Positions 57,319 to 64,000 of a DNA stretch of 64,000 nucleotides are shown here, piece after piece. A program made the position numbers and the translations under genes. Under the pieces are notes generated by a model, which worked only from the letters and a program-made list of their open reading frames with translations, did not search any database and was not told the DNA's origin. Source of the DNA: Meridianimarinicoccus zhengii (GTDB lineage Bacteria; Pseudomonadota; Alphaproteobacteria; Rhodobacterales; Rhodobacteraceae); the NCBI RefSeq assembly GCF_003254465.1, contig NZ_QDFI01000010.1, forward strand, positions 20,586 through 84,585, in the 5' to 3' direction. How positions within the stretch are numbered: the stretch's first letter is position 1; each line of letters starts with the position of its first letter.

Positions 57319-57662
57319 CGGCCACGCCGGAAGCAAGCTTCGACGATTTCCTGAAGCTCGACATCCGTGTCGGCCGGATCGTGGCTGCGGAACCCTTCCC
57401 CGAGGCGCGCAAGCCCGCCTACCGGCTCCAGGTCGATTTCGGCGGGGATATCGGGCTGCGAAAATCCTCGGCCCAGATCACGGCGAACTATGAATGCGCC
57501 GCGCTGGTGGGGCGGCTGGTGCTGGGGGTGGTGAACTTCCCCCCCCGCCAGATCGGCCCCATGCGGTCCGAGGTGCTGGTCCTCGGCGTGCCCGACGCCG
57601 CGGGCGAGGTCGTGCTGATCGCCCCCGATACCGAGGTTCCGCCCGGCGCGCGGCTTTATTGA
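57315..57662 (+). CDS. tRNA-binding protein (CsaA type)
   Basis: A 115-residue OB-fold protein of the CsaA/EMAP-II family: [32 protein letters not shown] then [11 protein letters not shown] and [18 protein letters not shown]. Such proteins bind tRNA or act as a chaperone. It overlaps proC by four bases and its end overlaps the 3' end of the glycerate kinase gene. Confidence 0.88.
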   Translation: MTATPEASFDDFLKLDIRVGRIVAAEPFPEARKPAYRLQVDFGGDIGLRKSSAQITANYECAALVGRLVLGVVNFPPRQIGPMRSEVLVLGVPDAAGEVVLIAPDTEVPPGARLY

Positions 57663-58942
57663 CCGCAGCCCCCGTGCCTGACGAGGATGGCGCGGAAATC
57701 GTTGACATTGGTGCCCGTCGGCCCCGGCACGAACAGGTCGCCCACGGCATCGAATGCGCCCCAGGCGTCGTGCCGCGCCAGTGCCGTGCCCGGGTCCACG
57801 CCCGCCGCGCGCATCCTTTCGGCGCTGGCGCCGTCGGCAAAGGCGCCTGCGTTGTCCTCGGACCCGTCGATCCCGTCCGTGTCGGCTGCAAGTGCCGCGA
57901 TCCCGTCCAGCCCTGCCACGGCGCGCGCGAAGGACAGCAGGAACGCGGTATTGCGCCCACCGCGGCCGCCCTGCCCGCGGATCGTCACGGTCGTCTCACC
58001 ACCCGACAGCAGCAGAACCGGTGCGGCCAGCGGGCGCCCCCGCGCGGCGATCTCGCGCGCGAGTGCCGCGTGGACGAGCCCCACATCCTTCGCCTCGCCC
58101 TCGATGGCATCGGACAGGATCGCCGCCGGGATGCCGCGCTGTTCCGCCTCCGCCGCCGCGGCCTCCAGCGAGATGCGCGCGGAGGCGATGATCCGGACCT
58201 CCGCCCGCGCGAAGGCTGAATCGCCGGGATCGGGCGCGCGGGCCGCATCGCGGGCCAGATGGGCGGCGATCCGTTCCGGCAACTCGATCCCGTAGGCGTC
58301 CACGAGCGCGCGTGCCTCTTCCAGCGTCACGCGCGACGGCACTGTGGGACCCGAGGCGACCTCCGCCGGGTCGTCGCCCGGCACATCCGACACCACGAGC
58401 GACACGACACGCGCCGGGGCCGCAGCGGCGGCCAGCCGCCCGCCCTTGATCCGGCTTGCATGCTTGCGAATGGCGTTCATCACGCCGATGGGCGCGCCCG
58501 AACGCAGGAGCGCGTCGTTCAGCGCCTGTTCATCGGCCAGCGTCAGGCCGTCCGGCGGGGCGGGCAACAGGGCGGAACCGCCGCCACATACGAGCGCCAC
58601 CACCAGGTCATCCGGACCCAGCCCCGACACGGCATCCAGCAGCGCGGCCCCGGCGGCCAGTCCCGCCTCGTCGGGCACGGGATGCGCGGCCTCCAGCACG
58701 CGGATACGTTCGCAGGGCACGGCATAGCCATAGCGCGTCACCACGACGCCCGTCAGCGGTCCGTCCCAGAGCCGCTCGAACGCGGCGGCCAGTTGCGCCG
58801 CACCCTTGCCCGCACCGATCACCACGGTCCGTCCCTTGGGACGGTCGGGCAGATTGGCGCGCAGCGCGGCTTCCGGGTCGGCCGCGGCCACGGCGGTCTC
58901 GAACAACTCGGTCAGCAACCTGCGGTCTTCGGGCGTCATCAC
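57656..58942 (-). CDS. Glycerate 2-kinase / MOFRL-family protein
   Basis: A 428-residue cytoplasmic enzyme of the GckA/TtuD (MOFRL) family, converting glycerate to 2-phosphoglycerate in the serine-cycle or tartrate pathways. Motifs include [32 protein letters not shown] and, near the C-terminus, [31 protein letters not shown]-terminal [20 protein letters not shown] segment is diagnostic. It converges with the tRNA-binding gene, their ends overlapping by seven bases. Confidence 0.9.
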   Translation of the reverse strand: MMTPEDRRLLTELFETAVAAADPEAALRANLPDRPKGRTVVIGAGKGAAQLAAAFERLWDGPLTGVVVTRYGYAVPCERIRVLEAAHPVPDEAGLAAGAALLDAVSGLGPDDLVVALVCGGGSALLPAPPDGLTLADEQALNDALLRSGAPIGVMNAIRKHASRIKGGRLAAAAAPARVVSLVVSDVPGDDPAEVASGPTVPSRVTLEEARALVDAYGIELPERIAAHLARDAARAPDPGDSAFARAEVRIIASARISLEAAAAEAEQRGIPAAILSDAIEGEAKDVGLVHAALAREIAARGRPLAAPVLLLSGGETTVTIRGQGGRGGRNTAFLLSFARAVAGLDGIAALAADTDGIDGSEDNAGAFADGASAERMRAAGVDPGTALARHDAWGAFDAVGDLFVPGPTGTNVNDFRAILVRHGGCGQ

Positions 58943-59059
58943 CGTGCCGCCCCGGCGGCGATCGATGCTTGGATCATGTGAACTTCCTCCTGCGCGCGGA
59001 CACTTGCGCGCAGGAGGAGCGGTGTCAACGGCGGCCGAGACCGATCCTTGGCACGTGCC

Positions 59060-60859
59060 TCAGCCCAGGTGATGGGTTTCCGGCACGCCGTAGACCGGCG
59101 TCTCGATCCCTTCCATCCGCGCCTTCAGTTGCAGCGACAGGAACTGGGAGTAGTGGCGCGACTGGTGCAGGTTGCCCCCGTGGAACCACAGCCCCGGCTG
59201 CTGCGTCGGCTTCCACATGTTGCGCTGCTCGCCGACCCATGGCCCGGGGTCCTTTGGCGTGTCAGACCCGAGGCCCCAGCACTTGCCCACCTTGTCGGCC
59301 ACGTCCTGCCCGATCAGGTCCGCCGCCCAGCCGTTCATGGACCCGTAGCCGGTGGCATAGACGATCAGGTCGGCCTCCAGCTTCGTGCCGTCTTCCAGCA
59401 CGACGCCATCGGGCACGATTTCCTTCACGTTGCCATGGGCGAGCCTGATCTTGCCGTCGATGATCAACTGGCTGGCGCCGACATCGATGTAATAGCCCGA
59501 ACCGCGGCGCAGGTATTTCAGGAACAGCCCGCTGTCATCCGCGCCCCAGTCCAGCCAGAAGCCCGCCTTTTCAAGCCCTTCATAGAAATCCTTGTCGCGT
59601 TCGCGCATCTGATCGTAGAGCGGCTTCTGGAAATCGGCGAGGATCGCGTAAGGCACCGACGCAAAGATCAGGTCGGCCTTTTCGGTGGTCATGCCGGACC
59701 GGACGGCCTCCTCGGAATAGAGCGCGCCGAGCCCGATCTCCATCAGCGTGTCGGACCGCACGATATGGGTGGAGGACCGCTGCACCATGGTCACGTCCAC
59801 GTCGTTTTCCCAAAGCGCGGCGCAGATGTCATGGGCGGAGTTGTTGGAGCCGATCACCACCGCCTTCTTGCCGCGATAGGCGTCCGGTCCGGGATGCTTG
59901 CTGGAATGGTGCTGGTCGCCCTTGAAGCTGTCCATGCCGGGGAAATTCGGCACGTTGGCCTTGCCCGACATGCCCGTGGCGAGCACGAGTTGCTTCGGCT
60001 TCAGCGTCACCTCTTCGCCATCGCGGTCCACGACGACGGTCCACTCGCCTGATTTCTCGTCATATTTCGCGGACTTGCAACTGGTGCGGGTCCAGTAGTT
60101 CAGCTCCATCACCTTGGTGTACATTTCCAGCCAGTCGCCGATCTTGTCCTTGGGGGCGAAGACGGGCCAGTTTTCCGGAAACTTGATGTAGGGCAGATGG
60201 TCGTACCAGACCGGGTCATGCAGGCAGAGCGACTTGTAGCGGTTGCGCCAGCTGTCGCCGGGGCGGTCGTTCTTCTCCACGATGATGGTCGGCACGCCCA
60301 GTTGCCGCAGCCGCGCACCAAGGGCGATACCACCCTGCCCGCCGCCGACGATCAGCACGTAGGGCTGCGTCCTGTAGCCGAGATCGCGCGCCTCCGCCTC
60401 GCGTTCTTCCTTCCATGTCAACTGGTTGGGTGTCGCGCCGTGCTTCGCGCCCAGCGGCCTGTCGAAGCCTTTCGGCTCTTCATGCCCCTTGAGTTCCACC
60501 ATCGTGGTCAGCAGCGTCCAGATGAGGCCGTTGCGGAGGCGGACGAGGCCGTAGCCGCGGGACTGGTGGGTTTCGAAGGTGATCCAGGCGGTGGTGATGC
60601 CGTCGTCCGTCGTCGCGGGTTCGCCTGCGGCGATGGCCCAGCCGGTCGGGCGGACATGCGCGAGCTGGCTTTCCAGCATGTCCGCGACCTGGTCCCGGCC
60701 TTCGCTCGTGTGCAGGTTCCAGGTGAACGCCACGAGGTCGCGCCAGTAGCAATCCGTTGCGAAACAAGCGGTTGCAGCCTGAATGTCACCTTGTTCCAGC
60801 GCCGTGCCGAACGTGTCGAGAACCTGGGTGACCTCGGTCTCCGCGGTGGTGTCGAGCAT
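59060..60859 (-). CDS. Flavin-dependent monooxygenase with N-terminal NTF2-like domain
   Basis: A 599-residue cytoplasmic protein. Residues 10-120 look like a SnoaL/NTF2-type fold (QVLDTFGTALEQGDIQAATACF). The FAD motif is VLIVGGGQGGIALGARL (about residues 168-184), and the NADP motif GKKAVVIGSNNSAHDIC is mid-protein; LVLATGMSGKANVP and LIVYATGYGS are the linker motifs of flavin monooxygenases. Four 11-bp repeats lie upstream. Substrate unknown. Confidence 0.87.
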   Translation of the reverse strand: MLDTTAETEVTQVLDTFGTALEQGDIQAATACFATDCYWRDLVAFTWNLHTSEGRDQVADMLESQLAHVRPTGWAIAAGEPATTDDGITTAWITFETHQSRGYGLVRLRNGLIWTLLTTMVELKGHEEPKGFDRPLGAKHGATPNQLTWKEEREAEARDLGYRTQPYVLIVGGGQGGIALGARLRQLGVPTIIVEKNDRPGDSWRNRYKSLCLHDPVWYDHLPYIKFPENWPVFAPKDKIGDWLEMYTKVMELNYWTRTSCKSAKYDEKSGEWTVVVDRDGEEVTLKPKQLVLATGMSGKANVPNFPGMDSFKGDQHHSSKHPGPDAYRGKKAVVIGSNNSAHDICAALWENDVDVTMVQRSSTHIVRSDTLMEIGLGALYSEEAVRSGMTTEKADLIFASVPYAILADFQKPLYDQMRERDKDFYEGLEKAGFWLDWGADDSGLFLKYLRRGSGYYIDVGASQLIIDGKIRLAHGNVKEIVPDGVVLEDGTKLEADLIVYATGYGSMNGWAADLIGQDVADKVGKCWGLGSDTPKDPGPWVGEQRNMWKPTQQPGLWFHGGNLHQSRHYSQFLSLQLKARMEGIETPVYGVPETHHLG

Positions 60860-60968
60860 GGTTTCCTCCCTTTATGCTTGTGCTCCTCCGTGCGCAGGCT
60901 GGACCGGGATGGGACCTTTGTCTCTAGGGCTTTGGTCGCAGGCGGTGCGATGATACCCGCTTCGGCGG

Positions 60969-61013
60969 CGTATGAATCGCGTATGACTCCCGTATGACTT
61001 TCGTATGACTCCG
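60969..61013 (-). repeat. Four tandem 11-bp repeats, Pho-box-like
   Basis: GTATGA recurs at 60970, 60981, 60992 and 61003, exactly 11 bases apart; on the minus strand the units read GTCATAC with one TTCATAC. The spacing of one helical turn matches direct-repeat sites of OmpR/PhoB-type regulators (PhoB: CTGTCAT repeated every 11 bp). It is 110-155 bases before the flavin monooxygenase start. Confidence 0.6.
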
Positions 61014-61028
61014 CGACATATCAGCGGC

Positions 61029-61991
61029 TTAACCCGCGGGCGACACGAGGTTGATCGGCGCGCCCGCATGAAACGCCGCCAGCACGTCGCCAAGCTGGTC
61101 GGCGAGGGTCTGCTGGGCCTCGTCCGACGCCCAGGCGATGTGGGGTGTGACGAGCACGCGGGGATGATCCGCCAGCCGCATCAGGATGTCGTCGGCGGCG
61201 GGGGGTTCACGGTCGGCCACGTCGATGCCCGCGCCCGACACCTGCCCCGCATCGAGCGCCGCTTCCAGCGCGGGCAGGTCGACCAGGGCGCCGCGCGCGG
61301 TGTTCAGAATGATGGGTGCACGGTCCATCCGTGCGAAGGCATCGGCGCCCAGCAGCCCGCGCGTGGCGTCGGTCAGCGGGCAGTGCAGCGAGATCACGTC
61401 GGCCCGCGCGCAGAATTCGTCGAACGCGACGCGCCCGTCGCCCGACGGCTGGCCCGGTCGGGCGGCGAAGATCACCTCCATCCCGAAGGCGCGGGCGAGA
61501 TCCGCGACACGCCCGCCGATGCCGCCGCGCCCGACGATGCCCATGGTCGTCCCGGCCAGATCCCGGATCGGGTGGTCGAAGAAGCAGAACTGCCCGGCGC
61601 GCTGCCACGCCCCGTCGCGGGTGTCGGTGACATACGGCACAAGGCTGCGGCGCAGCGCAAGCAGCAGGGTGAAGACATGTTCGGGCACCGTGTTGACCGA
61701 GTAGCCGCGGATATTGGCGACGGCCACGCCGCGCGCGGCACAGGCGGCCACGTCCACGCAGTCATAGCCGGTGGCGGCGACGGCGATCAGGCGCAGGTGC
61801 GGGGCCGCGTCAAGCTCTGCCTGTCCGATGCGGACCTTGTTGGTGATGGCGATTGTGGCGTCGGCCAGCCGTTCGGCCGTCTGGTCGGGCGCGGTGCGGG
61901 CGTGGTTTTCCCACGTGTGATCGAAGGCCGGGACCGGCAGGGCGATCTGCGGCGCAACGGTGTCGCGGTCGAGGAAGACGATATGGGTCAT
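61029..61991 (-). CDS. D-2-hydroxyacid dehydrogenase
   Basis: A 320-residue NAD(P)-dependent oxidoreductase. The Rossmann motif is TMGIVGRGGIGGRVADLA, and the catalytic triad Arg (LNTARGALVD), Glu (DVADREPP) and His (VTPHIAWAS) is complete. It reduces 2-oxo acids such as hydroxypyruvate or glyoxylate. The substrate is not fixed by sequence; the glycerate kinase 2 kb away would suit hydroxypyruvate. Confidence 0.92.
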   Translation of the reverse strand: MTHIVFLDRDTVAPQIALPVPAFDHTWENHARTAPDQTAERLADATIAITNKVRIGQAELDAAPHLRLIAVAATGYDCVDVAACAARGVAVANIRGYSVNTVPEHVFTLLLALRRSLVPYVTDTRDGAWQRAGQFCFFDHPIRDLAGTTMGIVGRGGIGGRVADLARAFGMEVIFAARPGQPSGDGRVAFDEFCARADVISLHCPLTDATRGLLGADAFARMDRAPIILNTARGALVDLPALEAALDAGQVSGAGIDVADREPPAADDILMRLADHPRVLVTPHIAWASDEAQQTLADQLGDVLAAFHAGAPINLVSPAG

Positions 61992-62217
61992 GGCGCGGTC
62001 CTTTCGCGGGGCGTGTCACGGCGCAGGGTGCGACGGTCTGCGCGGGTGGTAGCGCGAAAGGATGGGGGGGTGCAAAGGGGGGTGTGGTGGCTGTCCGGGG
62101 GGCTGCTTCGGGCCCGTGTGCAGGCAAAGCGCGTTTTCAACATTGACCCACATCATGGCGTGCTAAGAACACGGGGATTACCCACGGCGGATTCACCGCC
62201 AGAAATAGAGATACCCA

Positions 62218-63627
62218 ATGAAAATAACACGTCGCAGGTTCACCCTGACCACCACCACCGCAATGGCACTCGTGGCTGCCGGGACATTCGGGCTGCCAGT
62301 GCGCGCCCAGATTGCCGTTTCCGCCGCCGATGCCCGTGCGATTGCGAAGGAGGCTTATATCTATGGGTTCCCGATGGTGGATTACTACCGCATCATGTGG
62401 GCGTACTTCGTCGATGAGACTGACAGGCAATACAAGGGGCCACCGAACGGGCTTTACAGCGAGGCCAATGTCTACACACCCGCCGACACGGCCGTGCAGA
62501 CCCCGAATTCGGACACGCCGTATTCCTTTACATGGCTCGATCTGCGGGCCGAACCGATTGTCCTGACCCTGCCGAAGATCGAAGCGGATCGCTATTTCTC
62601 GGTCCAGCTGGTCGACGCCTACACGCACAACTTCGATTATCTTGGCACCCGCGCCACCGGAAATGACGGTGGCAGCTTCCTGATCGCCGGTCCGGGGTGG
62701 ACCGGCGAGACGCCAGACGGCGTCACCAAGGTCATTCGATCCGAGACGGACTTCGTGCTGGCGATCTACCGCACGCAGCTGTTCGGCACGGACGACATCG
62801 ACAATGTGCGCGCGATCCAGGCGGGTTACGCACTCGCGCCGCTTTCCGGATTTGCGGGGACGCCTGCCCCGGCTGCCGCGACGCCCGTGAACTTCCCCAC
62901 ACCCTTGTCGGCCGCCGATGAACGGACCTCGCTTGAACTGTTCAATCTGCTGTCCTTCATCCTGCAATACGTCGCGGTTCTTCCCGATGAAAAGGACCTG
63001 CGGGACCGGTTTGCCCAGATCGGCATCGTGCCGGGCGAGACGATCGACTTCGCCGCCTTGCCGGGCGAGATGGCCGAGGCGTTGAAGGCTGGAATGGCCG
63101 ACGGTCAGGCCGAGATCGACGCGCGCCGGGCGGTCACGGCCAATTCGGGAAACCTGTTCGGGACCCGTGCTTTCCTCAACGGTGATTACGTGAACCGTGC
63201 CGTGGGCGCCCAGATGGGTATTCTCGGGAATTCAAAGGAAGAGGCGTTCTATGGCCTTTTCGCGGTGTCCGAGGACGGCCAGCCCCTGTCGGGTGACAAG
63301 AGCTATGTGATCCGGTTCGAAAAGGGCCAGCTTCCGCCCGCGAAAGCGTTCTGGTCGCTCACCATGTACGATCTTCCGGATCAGTTTCTGGTGGCCAACC
63401 CGATCGATCGGTATCTGATCAACTCCCCCATGCTGCCGGATCTTGTGACAGGGGATGACGGCAGCACGTCGATCTATCTGTCGGCAACGCAACCCGAGGG
63501 AGACATGGCCAGGAATTGGCTGCCCACACCGGAGGGGCCGTTCATGGTGGTGCTGCGCGTCTACTATCCCGAGGCGTCCGTGCTGGATGGCACATGGCAG
63601 CAGCCTGAGGTGCAAGTCGCGGGCTGA
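62218..63627 (+). CDS. DUF1254/DUF1214 protein, Tat-exported
   Basis: A 469-residue periplasmic protein. The twin-arginine signal MKITRRRFTLTTTTAMALVA (RRRFT) is followed by DUF1254 (about residues 45-190: EAYIYGFPMVDYYRIMW, NSDTPYSFTWLDLRAEP) and a C-terminal DUF1214 part (about 310-460: AFWSLTMYDLPDQFLV, NSPMLPDLV). The family is of uncertain enzymatic role. A small GGCGG/CCGCC hairpin (62186-62200) is in the leader. Confidence 0.88.
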   Translation: MKITRRRFTLTTTTAMALVAAGTFGLPVRAQIAVSAADARAIAKEAYIYGFPMVDYYRIMWAYFVDETDRQYKGPPNGLYSEANVYTPADTAVQTPNSDTPYSFTWLDLRAEPIVLTLPKIEADRYFSVQLVDAYTHNFDYLGTRATGNDGGSFLIAGPGWTGETPDGVTKVIRSETDFVLAIYRTQLFGTDDIDNVRAIQAGYALAPLSGFAGTPAPAAATPVNFPTPLSAADERTSLELFNLLSFILQYVAVLPDEKDLRDRFAQIGIVPGETIDFAALPGEMAEALKAGMADGQAEIDARRAVTANSGNLFGTRAFLNGDYVNRAVGAQMGILGNSKEEAFYGLFAVSEDGQPLSGDKSYVIRFEKGQLPPAKAFWSLTMYDLPDQFLVANPIDRYLINSPMLPDLVTGDDGSTSIYLSATQPEGDMARNWLPTPEGPFMVVLRVYYPEASVLDGTWQQPEVQVAG

Positions 63628-63693
63628 CACGCATGCGCGGCTCGATCAGTCGTGCTGGGAGAGGCGGCCAAACAGATCGTCGGTCTTGCAGGT

Positions 63694-63720
63694 CCGGGCT
63701 TTGGTCGCCCGGGCTTTTCT
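63694..63720 (+). terminator. Rho-independent terminator after the DUF1254 gene
   Basis: CCGGGC and GCCCGG pair around the loop TTTGGTC, extended by two more pairs, and are followed by GCTTTTCT. It lies about 70 bases after the stop. Confidence 0.65.
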
Positions 63721-63840
63721 CGTGCAATGACAGCCCGGGATCTGGCGCGTCGATGCCCCGACAGCTTGCGAAACGCGCGGTGCGGCTGTTTGCGACGCCG
63801 ACCGCCGCGTTCCGCAACAGGCCTGCCGTTGATCTTTAGT

Positions 63841-64000
63841 TCAGGCTGAACAAACTTCTGGCTGGCCGCTCTGACGATTGCCGCGACAGTTTTCAGCCAT
63901 CAGGGCGTCCATGAATGTGGCGATCGCGGCCAGCAGGAGGGCCAAAAGAGCCCTCAGGTGGGCGAGGATCTTGCGGATGTTGTGGCCGCAGCCGCACAGG
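63841..64000 (-). pseudogene. C-terminal end of a probable transposase, partial
   Basis: The last 52 codons of a minus-strand frame read CGCGHNIRKILAHLRALL, a hydrophobic stretch and MAENCRGNRQSGQPEVCSA before the stop at 63841-63843. The pattern is reminiscent of the C-terminus of IS-type transposases common in Rhodobacteraceae. The rest lies outside the window, so whether the element is intact cannot be told. The call is tentative. Confidence 0.45.

Overview
The window is 64 kb of high-G+C bacterial DNA, most likely an alphaproteobacterium of the Rhodobacteraceae/Roseobacteraceae type and probably marine or halotolerant. This is inferred from gene content: ectABC-ask with a MarR-type regulator, an Mrp-type cation/proton antiporter, several TRAP/ABC/GntP uptake systems, a VPLPA-CTERM surface protein and a DUF3734-type patatin beside a GntP permease. 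No rRNA, tRNA or CRISPR array was seen. Genes are densely packed, with many 1-8 base overlaps.

Layout. 1-8 kb: polyol (probably xylitol) uptake and oxidation. It has a xylitol dehydrogenase cut by the left edge, a SorC regulator, two permeases and a binding protein on the minus strand, and an ATPase and HAD phosphatase on the plus strand. A TACAAATGTA palindrome lies both before the dehydrogenase and in the divergent transporter promoter. An Fe-type alcohol dehydrogenase follows. 8-18.6 kb: envelope genes (DUF900 lipoprotein hydrolase, glycine-zipper lipoprotein, AI-2E transporter, a membrane protein), an RND efflux pump, a GntP permease and a patatin. 19-24.5 kb: a seven-gene Mrp antiporter operon ending in a 1028-residue protein with two antiporter modules. 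24.6-33.2 kb: a catabolic locus with a TRAP transporter, an amidohydrolase fused in frame to RidA, D-amino acid dehydrogenase, an Asp/Glu racemase-like enzyme and a GntR regulator.

33.4-42.5 kb: the most unusual region, a ten-gene same-strand operon of unrecognised proteins. Five or six share an N-terminal helix (IAEAQxxLD) followed in most by LGFxPTFYxF, and several share a C-terminal block (YSAEGxS...PVPxP). These cores are joined to an OmpA-like domain, PASTA domains, an invasin-type Big_1 domain and coiled coils. A TPR protein and an internally repetitive protein lead the operon. None has an obvious Sec signal peptide although the attached domains are typical of the cell envelope. The operon is proposed as an undescribed multi-subunit assembly.

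42.7-47 kb: a second RND pump. 47.4-53.2 kb: a VPLPA-CTERM protein, then the ectoine operon ectABC-ask with divergent ectR. 53.3-63.6 kb: mixed metabolic genes (methyltransferase, VOC proteins, rluE, proC, tRNA-binding protein, glycerate kinase, a flavin monooxygenase preceded by four 11-bp tandem repeats, a D-2-hydroxyacid dehydrogenase, a Tat-exported DUF1254 protein). The right edge holds the C-terminal end of a probable transposase.
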